Source: Tigriopus japonicus (taxonomy: Eukaryota; Arthropoda; Copepoda; Harpacticoida; Harpacticidae). Taken from it: 64,000 nucleotides of DNA. Location of the stretch: the NCBI GenBank assembly GCA_010645155.1, contig CM021313.1:578549-642548 (forward strand), in the 5' to 3' direction. The translations under genes were made by a program, and so were the position numbers. The notes beneath the pieces are model-generated. The model was not told the origin of the DNA and made no database searches. It was given only the letters and a program-made list of their open reading frames with translations. Below are positions 38,288-50,200 of this stretch, one piece after another (the first letter of the stretch is position 1; every line of letters starts with the position of its first letter).

Positions 38288-40288
38288 TCATCCAGCGGGT
38301 AGGAATTCGTTTCGCAACACGTCTTTGACCGCATGCTCTCCGGACATAATTGACATGAACAAGTTGGAACCGGGCAGAACTGGATAGACCTGTCCGAATG
38401 CGACCACAGCCGTTGCCTGACGTTGAAGCTCCTGCAGAGAAATAGTACCCGAATTGCCCATGGAGTTGGGGGCAGCTCCCGGTCCGCCCATAACCGATGG
38501 TCCCGCCCCTGGATAGGGGCCATGACCCATAGGAGCGTCAAATGGCGGGTTGGGCGCCCCATGAATAGGAGGCATGGGAGCGGGGCCTTCGCCCGAAGTC
38601 CAACTATTCTGGAACTGTTTGGGAATGGGTTTGGCGTAAGGAACCTTTTTCTGTTGTTGTTGATGGTGCTGTTTACTATCCATCATGGCCTCTTCTTCGG
38701 GGTCCAACCCGGGAATCGTGGAACTACTCGAAGCGCCTAAAGCGCCAAAACTGGGATTCGAGCCGATTCCACTATCGACTCGATCTTCCGGAGCCATACC
38801 CGGGATTGTGATGGCGGCTGCGGGTGTATCACTGGAAGTTAGACTGTCGTCTTCGGTGCCAACGGGCATGGTGTTCAAGTTATATTTATCTCGCATGGTG
38901 TCGCCGGGACGGTTTCGGGTCCAGAACTTGCACGTGTGATCGTTCGAACCCGAGCACAGAATATGGCCGATCGGATGCCAGGCCAAAGACCAGACAATCG
39001 ATTCGTGAGCTTGCTCGATAGTGCCCACCTCTTTGTCGGCGCCCACATTCCAGAACATGATGGAACCATCGGAGCCCCCACTGGCAAACACACCTTCGTG
39101 AACGGGATGCCAAGCCAAAGTGGAGGCCTCTTTCTTGTGGCCTCGAAATGTTTGGACCTCTTCTTTGGTGTTGCGAATGTCAAAGAGTTTGAGTAAGTGG
39201 TCCCGTGAGGCCGTGAGTAGCCAATTGCCGTTTTTATTCCATTCAATGTCCATCACAGTACTCTTATGAGCGTGTAGGGTGCTCAACACTTTGCCCGACT
39301 TGGCATCCCAGATCTTGATAGGTTGTTGATTATCTTTGGATCCCGAAGCCAAAATTCCCTTGGTGGGATGCCAATCGACGCACTTGACGTCCGAGCCGTG
39401 GCCCCGGAGAACTCGTTCTTCGGTGCAAGTATAGAAATCCCAAACGCGCACCGTGCCATCATCCGAACACGAGGCAAACTTGACGTCGGTGGGTGCGAAA
39501 CTGACCGAACGCACGGGCTCTTTGTGCGCCTGGAACATCTTGACGTTATTCATGTTGGACTGCCAATACTTGACATAACCGCCGTGGTCCCCGGTGACCA
39601 TCCACTGATCATTGTGCGACCACACCATAGCTCGCACGGGCGTGTCATGGGCCTGAAGAATGGTTTCAAAATTAAAGGTCAAGCCATTCCAGAGCGTGAA
39701 TTCGCCCGAACTGGCCCCCGTGATCAACCGTCGACCTTCGGGCGTCCAAGCTAAAGTGAACACGGGGCAACGCATCTTGTTGGTGGCCGTCTTCACGAAC
39801 TTGGTGGTGACGGCATTGGCCGGGTTATCCGGATAGCCCATCGGGGGCAACAATTGGGGCACGTACATGGAATCCGGTTGCAAAGCCCGTCGGTCCCGCC
39901 CATCGCGTTGCCACACCCGACGTTCCAACAACGACAAGAACGACGAGTTATAATCCACGGTGCGACGCATCATACTCTTTCTGGGGCGTTTCCCGTCAAA
40001 ATCGTCCTCTCCGGCATTGGCGCCACTACCACTCACATTGGCTCCGGTGCCGGGACCGCCTCCTCCTCCTCCTCCCCCGCCATCGCCCCGCCCTCCGGAG
40101 CCGTGATGATGATGATGGCCCATGGGTGGGCGTGAACGATACGGGAACCGCGAAGGGAAACCGGCGTGCATGGTGGGTCGACCGGGAATACCGTGACCGC
40201 CCATTCCCGGCGGAGGATGAGATAAATTGGGCATGATGCCTCCGCCGCCGCCGGAAGAATGAGCTTGAGAGGGTTGGCCGATCACCAT
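38288..40288 (-). CDS. WDR33: Pre-mRNA 3'-end processing protein WDR33
   Basis: A single uninterrupted exon of 666 codons. An N-terminal Gly/His/Pro-rich region (residues 1-95) precedes the conserved segment [20 protein letters not shown] and then seven WD40 repeats (about 175-465). The repeats are very close to human WDR33 ([38 protein letters not shown]). After the propeller come conserved [13 protein letters not shown] text and [17 protein letters not shown], a hallmark of this family. In the family WDR33, with CPSF30, reads the AAUAAA signal inside CPSF and directs cleavage and polyadenylation. The long collagen-like and RGG tail of the 1336-residue human protein is absent; here a short Pro/Gly tail ends in a hydrophobic segment ([20 protein letters not shown]). 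The gene is intronless. The SAP30 start codon is 209 nt downstream on the same strand. Confidence 0.96.
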   Translation of the reverse strand: MVIGQPSQAHSSGGGGGIMPNLSHPPPGMGGHGIPGRPTMHAGFPSRFPYRSRPPMGHHHHHGSGGRGDGGGGGGGGGPGTGANVSGSGANAGEDDFDGKRPRKSMMRRTVDYNSSFLSLLERRVWQRDGRDRRALQPDSMYVPQLLPPMGYPDNPANAVTTKFVKTATNKMRCPVFTLAWTPEGRRLITGASSGEFTLWNGLTFNFETILQAHDTPVRAMVWSHNDQWMVTGDHGGYVKYWQSNMNNVKMFQAHKEPVRSVSFAPTDVKFASCSDDGTVRVWDFYTCTEERVLRGHGSDVKCVDWHPTKGILASGSKDNQQPIKIWDAKSGKVLSTLHAHKSTVMDIEWNKNGNWLLTASRDHLLKLFDIRNTKEEVQTFRGHKKEASTLAWHPVHEGVFASGGSDGSIMFWNVGADKEVGTIEQAHESIVWSLAWHPIGHILCSGSNDHTCKFWTRNRPGDTMRDKYNLNTMPVGTEDDSLTSSDTPAAAITIPGMAPEDRVDSGIGSNPSFGALGASSSSTIPGLDPEEEAMMDSKQHHQQQQKKVPYAKPIPKQFQNSWTSGEGPAPMPPIHGAPNPPFDAPMGHGPYPGAGPSVMGGPGAAPNSMGNSGTISLQELQRQATAVVAFGQVYPVLPGSNLFMSIMSGEHAVKDVLRNEFLPAG

Positions 40289-42888
40289 AACCGATCTTCA
40301 GGGAATCCGTCACTGCAAGTGGCACCGATCAGACAAAGCGGGCTTTGGAGAGTAGGAGGGCGTGTTTGATTAGTCCATCGGATGATTGGCACGGTTAGAA
40401 CCCTCCATGATACTACCAAAACCGACGTTGTAGAGGATAAACAAGTGAGTGAGAGCGACCGAGACAAGAGAGCAAGGCACAAACAAAACAAGGCGCTCAA
40501 CGAACAAGGTTAGCGGCACGGTTGAGAAGGAAAAAAGTCAGAACAGTCCTATCGACACACGGTTAGAGTAAAGATGTTTAAATGAGAAGTTATCAACATA
40601 GAAATGAGTTTTGAATCAGTTCATATGTGGCTAGAAAGGATTCATCGTGAGGTGTGTTTTGTTTTATAGACTAAAAGTAGCACTGAGCATTTCTGAAAAG
40701 GTCACGCTGAATGGAGAGAGGTGGGCCGTGAGGCCAAGTAGCACTTGAGGCGGTCAAGGCGTCAGAAGTCATCTGGGATTTGTGACACACGAGGATTAGG
40801 GTGCAATGGACGTGGGGATGCAAAAACCTGAGCGTTAAAAGCGAGGTCGCCTCAAATTTGACGGACAGATAGAGATGCAATCGACTACCGATAAAGACCT
40901 TGATTGTCTGAGGCGAAGATCTTCAATCTTTACATACAGGGCCTCATTTAGAATGTCTAACATCGTGACCGGGAAAATCATCCTCAAAATCTGTAACGGT
41001 GCACTCGTTTTAAAAGAAAACTATATTATTCATTCGTTTTCACTTTGAGGCATTTAATTCTACTTCATTCTAACTCAACAACGCATTCTTTTTCATCTAA
41101 ACTCCGTCAATTCATACAAACTTCGCCAAGATGGTCGTATTTAAAAATTATTTGCCACAAATACGGTATATATCGGAAACTTGTTAGAGATCAACATATT
41201 TAAACTAGAGGCTAATTTTAACGTGATCCGCTGCCGATCCGGAACTAAGGACACTGGCAGTGGCAGAAGGCGCTGCATTCCTTAGAAGAGATTTTACTAC
41301 ATTACCAGGTCAGGGTTGGTTGAAACCATTCGGATAGGCATAAATGTAAGCGAAACATTGTTCTCTTTAAATAATATTTTTTCAAGGTTTTTGTGATGTC
41401 ATATAATCAACTTTAACATGTTATTTATTATAAATCAAGTTCATGGACAAATAATAGAGTAAGTTGCATATTTAGGAATGCTATTTGTTGCGCTAATTCA
41501 TTTATTTTCTCGAAATTGCGCTCTTTTCAAATCAAAAGCCTAAATCTATAACACCAGGAGCAAAATACACGTTTCTTGATTTTCTTTCATTGGAATAGAA
41601 AAATGCACAACAGGGGCAAATCTCCAAATTTATGGTTTTTAAAATAGCTATTCATCTGAAAACGTCAAAAATTATAGCATGAGGTTTTTAACATGACGAA
41701 GGTGTTCTTTTACAAGACTCTGTGCTAAATAATTTCAGTTATTTTGCCTTGGCCACAATCCAATCCTTTTGAGAACGGGGATTGCAAATAAAATCCACCT
41801 GAGCTTTTCTGCAGTGATGGACCGAAAGCGCTTTCGGCCGAAATTTCGGTTTCGGTTTTGGTTATGCCTACCGAAACCGAAAGCAGACAAGCACTATATA
41901 AAATGGAGTTTGACAACAAAATCGAATAAAAAATTGGTCCAAAAACCTCTGAAATTTAAGATTTTTCAAAATTTGCGACTACCCAACATCGAACACATTC
42001 TAATTTTTAAGGCGGATTTTGCATTTGAACAATTTTTTAAACAGTGAACACCGCTTTCGGTTTCGGTTAAGCCCTCTTTCGGCCAAAACTTTCGGTTTCG
42101 GTTATGAGCCCTTTCGGTCCATCACTACTTTTCTGCCTTTGAAAAAAGTTATCTTTTTCAAATCTACAGCAACATTCTTTAATTCATGGAAATGAAACCA
42201 CGGCCAAATGGCCATTTTCACCAACCCTGCTTCAGGTCGTGTCCGGTCTTCTTCGTCGAATGGCAGGATGAAAATAAAAAAGGAGAAAAGAACGACACTC
42301 GCATTTCAGGGCGGCCACATTGATGCCAAAACGTCAAAAACACCGATGAACGTGAATCCAAAGTTAGCCATTCAAAAAGGCCAACGAACGCATGATTAAT
42401 AATCCGTCGCCTCAACACAGGCCATTTCAATAAATTTCCACGGTTATTACCGAAAAAGGAAGCGCTGATTTCGATCAAACTCCTCGCCTTTGAAGATCAA
42501 GACCCCAAAAATATTGCAAAACGTATGTTTCATTCCTTTTTTTCCTTTTTTCAAAACATTAGAAGTGATTCCGGGTGGTCATTTGATTATTTCACCCCAA
42601 TCTGACCCTTAAAAGAACATCTAGTTGAGCCTCCCTGATCTGGCCATCACACAATCGATAGAAGAAACTGACGGACGAATAATATTAGCGCGTTCCGTCG
42701 TCCTCCCTCGGCCACGCCCACCGTCATCACCCCTCACGCCCACCCTTTCACATCCGCCTGACCCGATTAATTGAGCGCTTTAAGGTATTCCGTCCACCCC
42801 CAAAGTAAGCACCCTCGTGGGCTGAAGGCTGCCGTTGGCTGACCCATTGACCTGGCGTCAATCGTCCTCGTCGGTCGTCTCAGTCATC
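40289..42888. other. Divergent region between WDR33 and the HMG gene
   Basis: About 2.6 kb between divergently transcribed genes, so it contains both promoters. A 316-bp hAT-type element sits at 41812-42127. No TATA box was confidently placed and no other gene is supported. Confidence 0.55.
41804..42135. mobile_element. 316-bp hAT-type MITE with 8-bp target duplication
   Basis: The element occupies 41812-42127. It begins CAGTGATGGACCGAAAG and ends CTTTCGGTCCATCACTA, inverted complements apart from the outermost base. The flanks are CTTTTCTG on both sides (41804-41811 and 42128-42135). Internally it has many TTTCGGTTTCGGTT-type subterminal repeats. It has no coding capacity. A diverged relative is at about 59171-59563. 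Confidence 0.9.
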
Positions 42889-43791
42889 ATGCCTCGGGCC
42901 CGCCATCGGGCCCCCCACCCTCTGGCCGGAGCGGCTCCCAAGAGCAAGATGACCTCGTACGCCTTCTTCGTGCAGTTATGTCGGGAAGAGCATCGTCGCG
43001 TTCATCCCGATGAAGAAGTGCTTTTCGCCGAATTCGGACGAAAATGCGCCGAACGATGGAAAACCATGTCCGAATTGGAAAAGAAGCGATTCAATCAAAT
43101 GGCCGAAGAAGATGCCAAGCGATATCACTTGGAAATGGCGGCCTTCGAGGCCGGACGCGAGGCCGCCGCTCGCCGAGGACTGCATCAACGCAAACGTCAC
43201 GAATTGGCCTTTAACAGCCCACCGCCCACGGAACATCCCACCAACCCGGCCCTAAATCCGGATGGCACGCGGAAGCGGAAGAAACGCAAGAAGAAGGATC
43301 CCAACGCACCCAAACGGGCTATGTACGTAGTAGACTTTGAGACTGTATCCTATCGTGGGTTGGGATATTTATGGAAGTTTTTTTTTTCCAGGTCGGCGTT
43401 TTTCTGGTTTTCGCAAGACGAGCGGGCCAAGGTTCGGGCGGCCAATCCGGACTTTGGTGTAGGTGACACGGCCAAGGAATTGAGCCGACGGTGGGCCGAA
43501 TCGCCGCCCGAGGTTCGATCCAAGTTTGAGAGTTTAGCCGAGCGAGATCGGGCCCGATACGACAGTGAGAAGCAAGACTTTCAAAAGGGCCTTTTTACGC
43601 GTCTAGCGCCGGCGGCTAATCCGGCCGCGGCCTTAGCCGCGCGTTTGGCTTCGTTGCCGGCGAAAGACCATCATGTTCCCAGTGCCGACCACCCTTCGCT
43701 CGAGCCGGATGACTCGATCGAAGACGAGGATCCCGAAGAATTGGCCGAAGCGCCCGAAGAAGAGAGCGAAGATGATCCGGATACGGATTAA
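42889..43791 (+). CDS. Dsp1: Two-HMG-box chromatin protein, Dsp1/HMGB-like
   Basis: Two exons, 42889-43322 and 43392-43791, give 277 residues. HMG box A covers about 18-90 (KMTSYAFFVQLCREEHRR, FGRKCAERWKTMSELEKKRF), very close to arthropod Dsp1. A basic linker (KRKKRKKKDPNAPKRAM) leads into box B at about 137-207 (SAFFWFSQDERAKV, FGVGDTAKELSRRW). The acidic tail is DEDPEELAEAPEEESEDD. Such proteins bend DNA without sequence preference and act as corepressors in chromatin; in flies Dsp1 works with Dorsal and Polycomb group proteins. Splicing at AT|GTACGT and TTTCCAG|G rebuilds PKRAMSAFFWF, the family consensus. The 69-nt intron is divisible by three and has no stop, so retention would add 23 residues inside box B. 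The first ATG in frame with the conserved box was chosen; there is no long Gln-rich N-terminus as in fly Dsp1. Confidence 0.93.
   Translation: MPRARHRAPHPLAGAAPKSKMTSYAFFVQLCREEHRRVHPDEEVLFAEFGRKCAERWKTMSELEKKRFNQMAEEDAKRYHLEMAAFEAGREAAARRGLHQRKRHELAFNSPPPTEHPTNPALNPDGTRKRKKRKKKDPNAPKRAMYVVDFETVSYRGLGYLWKFFFSRSAFFWFSQDERAKVRAANPDFGVGDTAKELSRRWAESPPEVRSKFESLAERDRARYDSEKQDFQKGLFTRLAPAANPAAALAARLASLPAKDHHVPSADHPSLEPDDSIEDEDPEELAEAPEEESEDDPDTD
43323..43391 (+). other. Frame-preserving 69-nt intron of the HMG gene
   Basis: GTACGT donor and TTTTTCCAG acceptor. It has no in-frame stop and a length divisible by three. Excision restores the conserved PNAPKRAMSAFF junction, so it is an intron and not coding. 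Confidence 0.92.
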
Positions 43792-44270
43792 AGTGTTATT
43801 GGTGGGCCCTTTGGCAGCTCAGTGTTTTCCCTTCCCGGGCTTAAAGGGCTTGGTCACATCGCCTAATGCGGAAGACTGATCCGCGTTTTCCGACCTGAAT
43901 CTCCTTCATTGTGCTATCCCACTTGGTTTCCTCTTACTCACACTCTTGTCCTGGAGCCGTCAGTCTAATAGGAACGCCCCTGATCGCCCTCCCCATTGTT
44001 GAAAGCCGTACCTGATGGCCGGTCACAAAGCCTACCCAACCCCGGATTGATCGTTGACACCCCCTTTTGCCATAATTCATTTTGATAGATCGTCCGGCTG
44101 AGCTGGCCCTTCTCCAAGTACGCGAATTTGCCTATTTAATGTCTCTAAATAGACTTGGCCCTCCTCTCCGCTCCGTTTTATCATCATCGATTATCCTATG
44201 ACCGTGAATGACTTAGACTATGGTTTCAGAATGCGAGAATCTGATCTGTGTTTCGGAAATAAGCATAGAT
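43792..44270. other. Convergent 3' region between the HMG gene and the mosaic lectin gene
   Basis: No gene seen. No clear AATAAA on the plus strand for the HMG gene. Confidence 0.55.
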
Positions 44271-47200
44271 TCATAGAAGTAGTTCCAGCACATCCACGTT
44301 TTTTATTATAACTCTTACATTTGTTCCGTTCATTGCAAATATATCATTTCTAAATGTGTCTAATTCATGATGCTTGACAAATTCAATCAATCGTAAAATA
44401 CCTGTTCTCCCGTGATTGGAGCCAATATTGCCGTCCTCCAATGTCGTTACCATTGTTGTAGTAGTGAAGGCTTTTCAAGAAATCAAAATGGGTAGGTAAG
44501 ACGCTCTTCCCATACGATGTAAATGTAATCATTTTCAAATACTTACGGTCCTTACAAGTCGGCCACCTTTCCGGAGTGTGCAAGAAATATCCCTTGTTGG
44601 TGCATTGCAAAGCGTAAAAGGGTTTGCGGAGCAAATCAAAGTCGAAAAATAGACCATCTGGACACTTGTACGTTACCGTTGTGCCAACCGGAACATAGGT
44701 GTCCATTCCTTGAAGAAAAAAATCAAGAGGTTTTTTTATCTGCCCTTGGGAGGATTGTTATTCAACGCATACCTGGATGGCCAAAACCAATAAAGCGGGT
44801 GGTTCGATCCGCCCAATGATGAGCCGATTTGAAGATGATGTTTTCAATGCTATTGGGAAGCCCAAAGTCATCCATTTCCTCGTAGTTTAGTTTTATGTTG
44901 AACTTGTACCGATTCCGATTAAATCCAACCACAAGCTTGAATCTCTCTCCAATGGATAGACTTGTGTACATTTGGGTAGAAGTTCCAGCCTAAATCATAA
45001 TGCATATGATATATACAACAATATATATACAACCATAATGCATACATTATGTATTATTATAACCAATGGATCAAGAAACTTGGAAATCAATTGTGTCCTC
45101 CACGTAAATCAACACAAATATAAGGTCATTAAGGTTATGAAATTGGTACATTTTGGACTTCAGTGTGAAGTCCAGAAGTGGTTTTGACCTTGGCTTTCCA
45201 TGTTAGTCCACGTTATCATGCCCTTTTGGATGGTAAGCTTCAAGACTAAAAGTGATGATTAGAGCGGCCGAAAATATTTAATTAAATATAAAATATCTAA
45301 TTTAAATATTTTGCGTTTTTGAGCAGTTTTTAAATATTTGAGCTTTTTCTTACAAAATTAAAGGAAAATTCTCTTTTTTCATTGCAATATTTCAAGAATC
45401 TCCATAATTTCAGGAAATCTTTTGAAATTTTGACAAAAAATCTGACCTTTCCAAAGACAACATTGTCAAAATCTTTCGATTTTTTTCGATTCTTTTTGAG
45501 GGGAATAGGCAAACTCAAATCAAAAATATGCGTGGTAAATAAATATTTTGGTCAGCTTGGCCTCGAAAATTACTTTCAGCTAAAACGGAAAACCGTAACT
45601 CCAACAAGAAAAAATATGGAAACTCTGGTTTGAATATTCAACCAAACCTTAGGCAGTAAAATATTAATTAAATGTAGGGTATAGATAGGGACTTTCAAGA
45701 ATAACCAATTTTAATTGCATGATATGATTGTTTAGCTCGAAAGATTTGTTAATTTATATATCTGCCATTTCCAATTTTTCATCAAATATTTGGATATTTT
45801 ACTCAAAATTTTCGGAAATGCCAATTTATTGACCAAAACTCTTCACAAATTTAAATATTTTTTAAATATTTGGCTGTGATTTAAATTTTTTTTATAAATA
45901 TTTTGATGTTTTTTTCTTAAATATTATTTAAATATTTGGGCTTCAAAATTAAATATTTTCGGCCGCTCTAGTGATGATTGTTGGATTTGCTTGCTTTATC
46001 AAAGGAAGAAAGAAGTTGCTGCTTGACAGTACAGATGAAGATGTGAGATCCAAAGTTCAGGATTTCTTAATGACAAGCTCGAATCTGCTCCACCTTAAAA
46101 TCGCCACACTACGTAGGTTTTATTGTTTCCTTCGGGCTTTTTCCATAGTTTATAAGCACACTAAATTGCAAGTCTATTGGGATATTTCGAGATCTTTTAT
46201 CAAACACCTTATTTTCAGTGACCTGTACGAACTTCAATTTTGTTCGAATTTATCAGGCACTCACCAAGAAATCGCTTTCAACAATGAGAATTGATTGATA
46301 GGGGTTTAGAGTAATGTTGACCGCCACTAGGTCGTTGATATCCGTAATGAGAAATGACGGGAGACGGTTTGCGTTCATCAAGTTAATGCTCAAAATACCT
46401 TCAGCCACAAAAACATCGCTCTCACCAAATTCTTGAGTGACCGTGACCGTCTCACCTTCTTGAGGCGAAAATCTCGAATGTGCTAAAAAGTCAAATCAAA
46501 AATGTTAATTATTGCTTACTTTGCAAAGGTTTAAACTAATCGTAAAGTAATACGTGAGATGAGTTGTAGTTTGGATCTTGGAAGTGGAACAAACTTCATG
46601 CCAGAGGAGACTGGAGGTTCAGGAATATGCTCGCAATGCGAATCTAGGAACACAAAAAAAGGATTCCACAGTAACAAAAAACTGCAACATTTTTTTTCAA
46701 ATTCCCTTCGTTCCCATACAAACACATCTGTCCAATTGCTCCATCGACCAGGTTGTGTTCCATTGGCAGGTCACAATGGTCTCCTCATACGTCTGATTTG
46801 TGATTGGACTCCAAAACTGGCCAAATGGACCACATGTGTACCTATAAAATAGTTGCTACAAAATGTTCAACAAAGTGTGCCAAGGGTCAAAATCTCACTC
46901 AATTTCGGCTCCAAATGTTCGATCGCCATTCCATTCTCGAGTTCCACCTTCAGGCTCAGGTAGCGGTGCTCCACAATACGTCGCTACAAAACAATCATGA
47001 TCAAGCTCAAACTGTGAGTCATTAAAATCAATTCACAAATCATCTCACTTCTAACACAAGCAGGCCAAGGCTTTGGAACGTCAAATATGCCCCCTTCCAG
47101 ACATTCAACTTCAAAGCTTTGGAGATCACGATCCTCTTGAAAGAAGAGTCCTGGCGAGGCACACGTGTATCTAATTTTGTCAAAGAAAGGAATCGGATTC

Positions 47201-50200
47201 CCGTCCCAAACCGGCCTGATGTTCACATGGTTCGGTTGAGGAGGCGTCATGCAGTGAGTGCGGATACACTTGGCAGCCTTCAAGTTCAAAATAATTTGTG
47301 ATTGAAACCCCTGATTTCTCCTATCACACTTTGTACAAAGTGGTGTAAAGCACTGACTACATACATTTTGCGGCGACCATGTTTGATTCCATAGGCAGGA
47401 ATAACGTTCCACTTCGAACAGAGATCCATTAACGTGCTGCAATGCCATTCCAGGGCCACAAGTTCGGAAAACCACTTGGCCAAATGACGAGACATTTGCC
47501 GTTACAAGGGTGTTGTTGAAAGAGCCCGGTATTTCATGGAACTTGACCAAATCATGCGGATCTCCACATTTTTTCTCTGGAAATGTCACCTGTTTGACAA
47601 ACTTTTTTAAGATACAACTTATTCAGGCTTGTTACCAGAGGGATGTATGCATCTAGGCCAAGCCAACAATGGTTCCCATACCCCATTTGGGAAACATCGT
47701 AAGGAAAAATTTCTTCTTTGGTAATCGTCCTCGAAATGAAGCCCCGGTTTGCACTTGTATGTGATTGTTCCGTTGATGCTGATTACGGTATTGTTAATAT
47801 AAGTCGTGATCAGCGTTGAATCGTTTTTTGGCATTGGTGGGTCAAAGCAACCAATCCCTATCGATCTGGTTAATGAGTAAAAATTATTTGTTTATAAAAA
47901 CATTGTTCACTTACAAACGCAAGGAGGCATTGATTGCACAGGAGTCATCCATTGACCGTTCATGCCACATTCATGGAACAGATGATTTTGTAACGATCCA
48001 TTGGGTAACAAAAATTGTCGGGCAAGGCCACAATCAAATTTGACTTTTGTGCCTCCAGAATGGTGGAAAGACTGAAGATCGTAGCTTCCATCCGCCGTGT
48101 TGGCCTTTAATGCAGTTGAACTATGACAAGAGATGTTAAAGAAGCACAGGTCCACCCCATTAATTGGTTTGTATTGAACTGTAATTGACGAGAAGTTTGA
48201 GAAGCTGCCAGAGATGATAAGTTCCTCAGGAATAGAGCCCATTTCCACCAAACTCAGCTCATTAAACTGAAATGAGAGGCGTAGATTTAAGATGGCGAGC
48301 CTTTGTGTGTCAAACACTGAACTTACCTCAATCACAATGATTGGCAAAGAAAATGTCATACGAACTGTTAGAGGAGTGGGATCGTGGGTTTTGGGGACAA
48401 TAAAGTTCCACTGGGCTCTCCGCGTATTTTCACCAACAAAAGCATTGGCATAAAGAAGAAAAGCCTTCAAATCTTGACAAAAGCCCGCCCCTTCTTGATT
48501 TGAAATCATCATAGTGGAGAAGCATTGAGGACCTCGAACCAGGCCAATTTTATCCAGGTAGGCGGTTCCATTCCAAGTTATTGGTGGCTCCAATTTTGGA
48601 CAAAATGTGCCTGAAATGCCATAGTAGGCTGAGATATGAAATTAGAGTTTAGAATTGGCTTAATCTTACCTGAAATGCAAACTGGCCAAGAACTAGGCTC
48701 TTGAAAGGTGTTCCCACTTTGGCACTCAACGGCAAGAACCACTTCAGCATTAGCGAGGCTTCCTGAGGAATTCATGCCGTGTTTGCAAATGAAGTTCCAT
48801 GACTAAAATCAAAACGCAACATAAAATACTATTCTTAGCTAATGAGCTCCTAGTTCCAAAGCGTACCTCTCCAACTTTGATTGGACTTTTCTTCGAATCC
48901 TGAAGAATCAGATTTGAACTTGGTGGTGGAGAAGGCGGTTCAATGCAATGAGTCCCTATGAAATCATAATTAATTTCTTTAATGCAATGATCAAGTAAAT
49001 ATTGAATCATTCAGAAACATACAGACGCAAGCCCCAAAGTCAGAGGACCAATTTCCATTGAACTGGCATTGAACGTTCATGCTCTTGGTTTTTGCTCCGT
49101 TTTCGAGTTCCAATTCCTGCCCGAAAGGGCACGACAACCTAATAAAAATATTCAGAGTCAATGACATGTTTAAACTTTATTCTGTATTTTGCGCACGTAT
49201 TAGTAGCACGATATTCAGTAATTCTCTGAAGGTCATGGAGCCATTTTTCTCTGATAGTCGGATCAATGGAAGCTGAAACCAAAAAGATGTGTTTTGTATT
49301 CAACAATTTTGTGAATAAAGGTTTGAGAAATCATGTTTTTACCAGGGGATTTGGGAATGATAGACATGGTAAATTTGGAAAAAGAGTTCTTATTCCCGCC
49401 ATTCGACAGCCAAAAAATGCCCGAGTTCGCGTTGGGTTGATCCATTGTGTTCCAATTCTGTCCAAAGGGATTGGCCATCATGCAATCTCCACTTGCCAGT
49501 CCCAACCTGCAGTGAACTTATTTCTGAGCGATTTGTGGTACTTTCAGAAAAATACTTATTGCAATGGCAAAAATGATAGTGCTGAGGAAATGTGAAACAA
49601 AATGGTCTTGTAATTTTAGATGTTTTCATTGCATAAATATAATTGAGAGGCGATCAAGCACTAAATATGGGTTTGAGGCATATTACACGAGCAGGAAAGT
49701 TGTGAACTCATTGATATGACACCGCCATTTTTATTAATGTACGTAATTTGTTTATGTTCTCTTTGTAAGTTGCGTTGTGTTTTGCCTCTTTTTGATCATA
49801 AGAGATGTCCCAAAAGTTAAGAATAAGAACTGATCAACTTTGTTTCAAGCGGTCAACGTTCTTTTACTACATGTATACCTAGAGGGTATTTGTATGAGCA
49901 TGAATTTTTGTATGCTTACCAACCAGAAGTTTGATAATAGTCGGCACAATGTTTGTCGTCAATCTCATCATAATCGCGATCTTTGGCACTGAATTTTCTC
50001 CCACTCATGGCACTAAGATGATCTCCAATTTCTCGCCCTTCTTCCACTGAAAATCCTCCCACTGTCAATTCATAATCTGGGCCGCTTCCAACGAAAAATT
50101 CGTCATAATAGACGCGTCGTACTTCACCCAAGGCATTTGTCATTTCTATTTTCAATCGAACATCCAAGTCTTGAGCCATTCTACAGTAATTCAGAACGTT

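Noticed and set aside
39323..39754. 143-codon plus-strand frame opposite WDR33
   Set aside because: Antisense shadow of the WD40 repeats.
42835..42888. Upstream extension of the HMG protein from a non-ATG codon
   Set aside because: Starts with TTG; the first ATG at 42889 precedes the conserved box and is sufficient.
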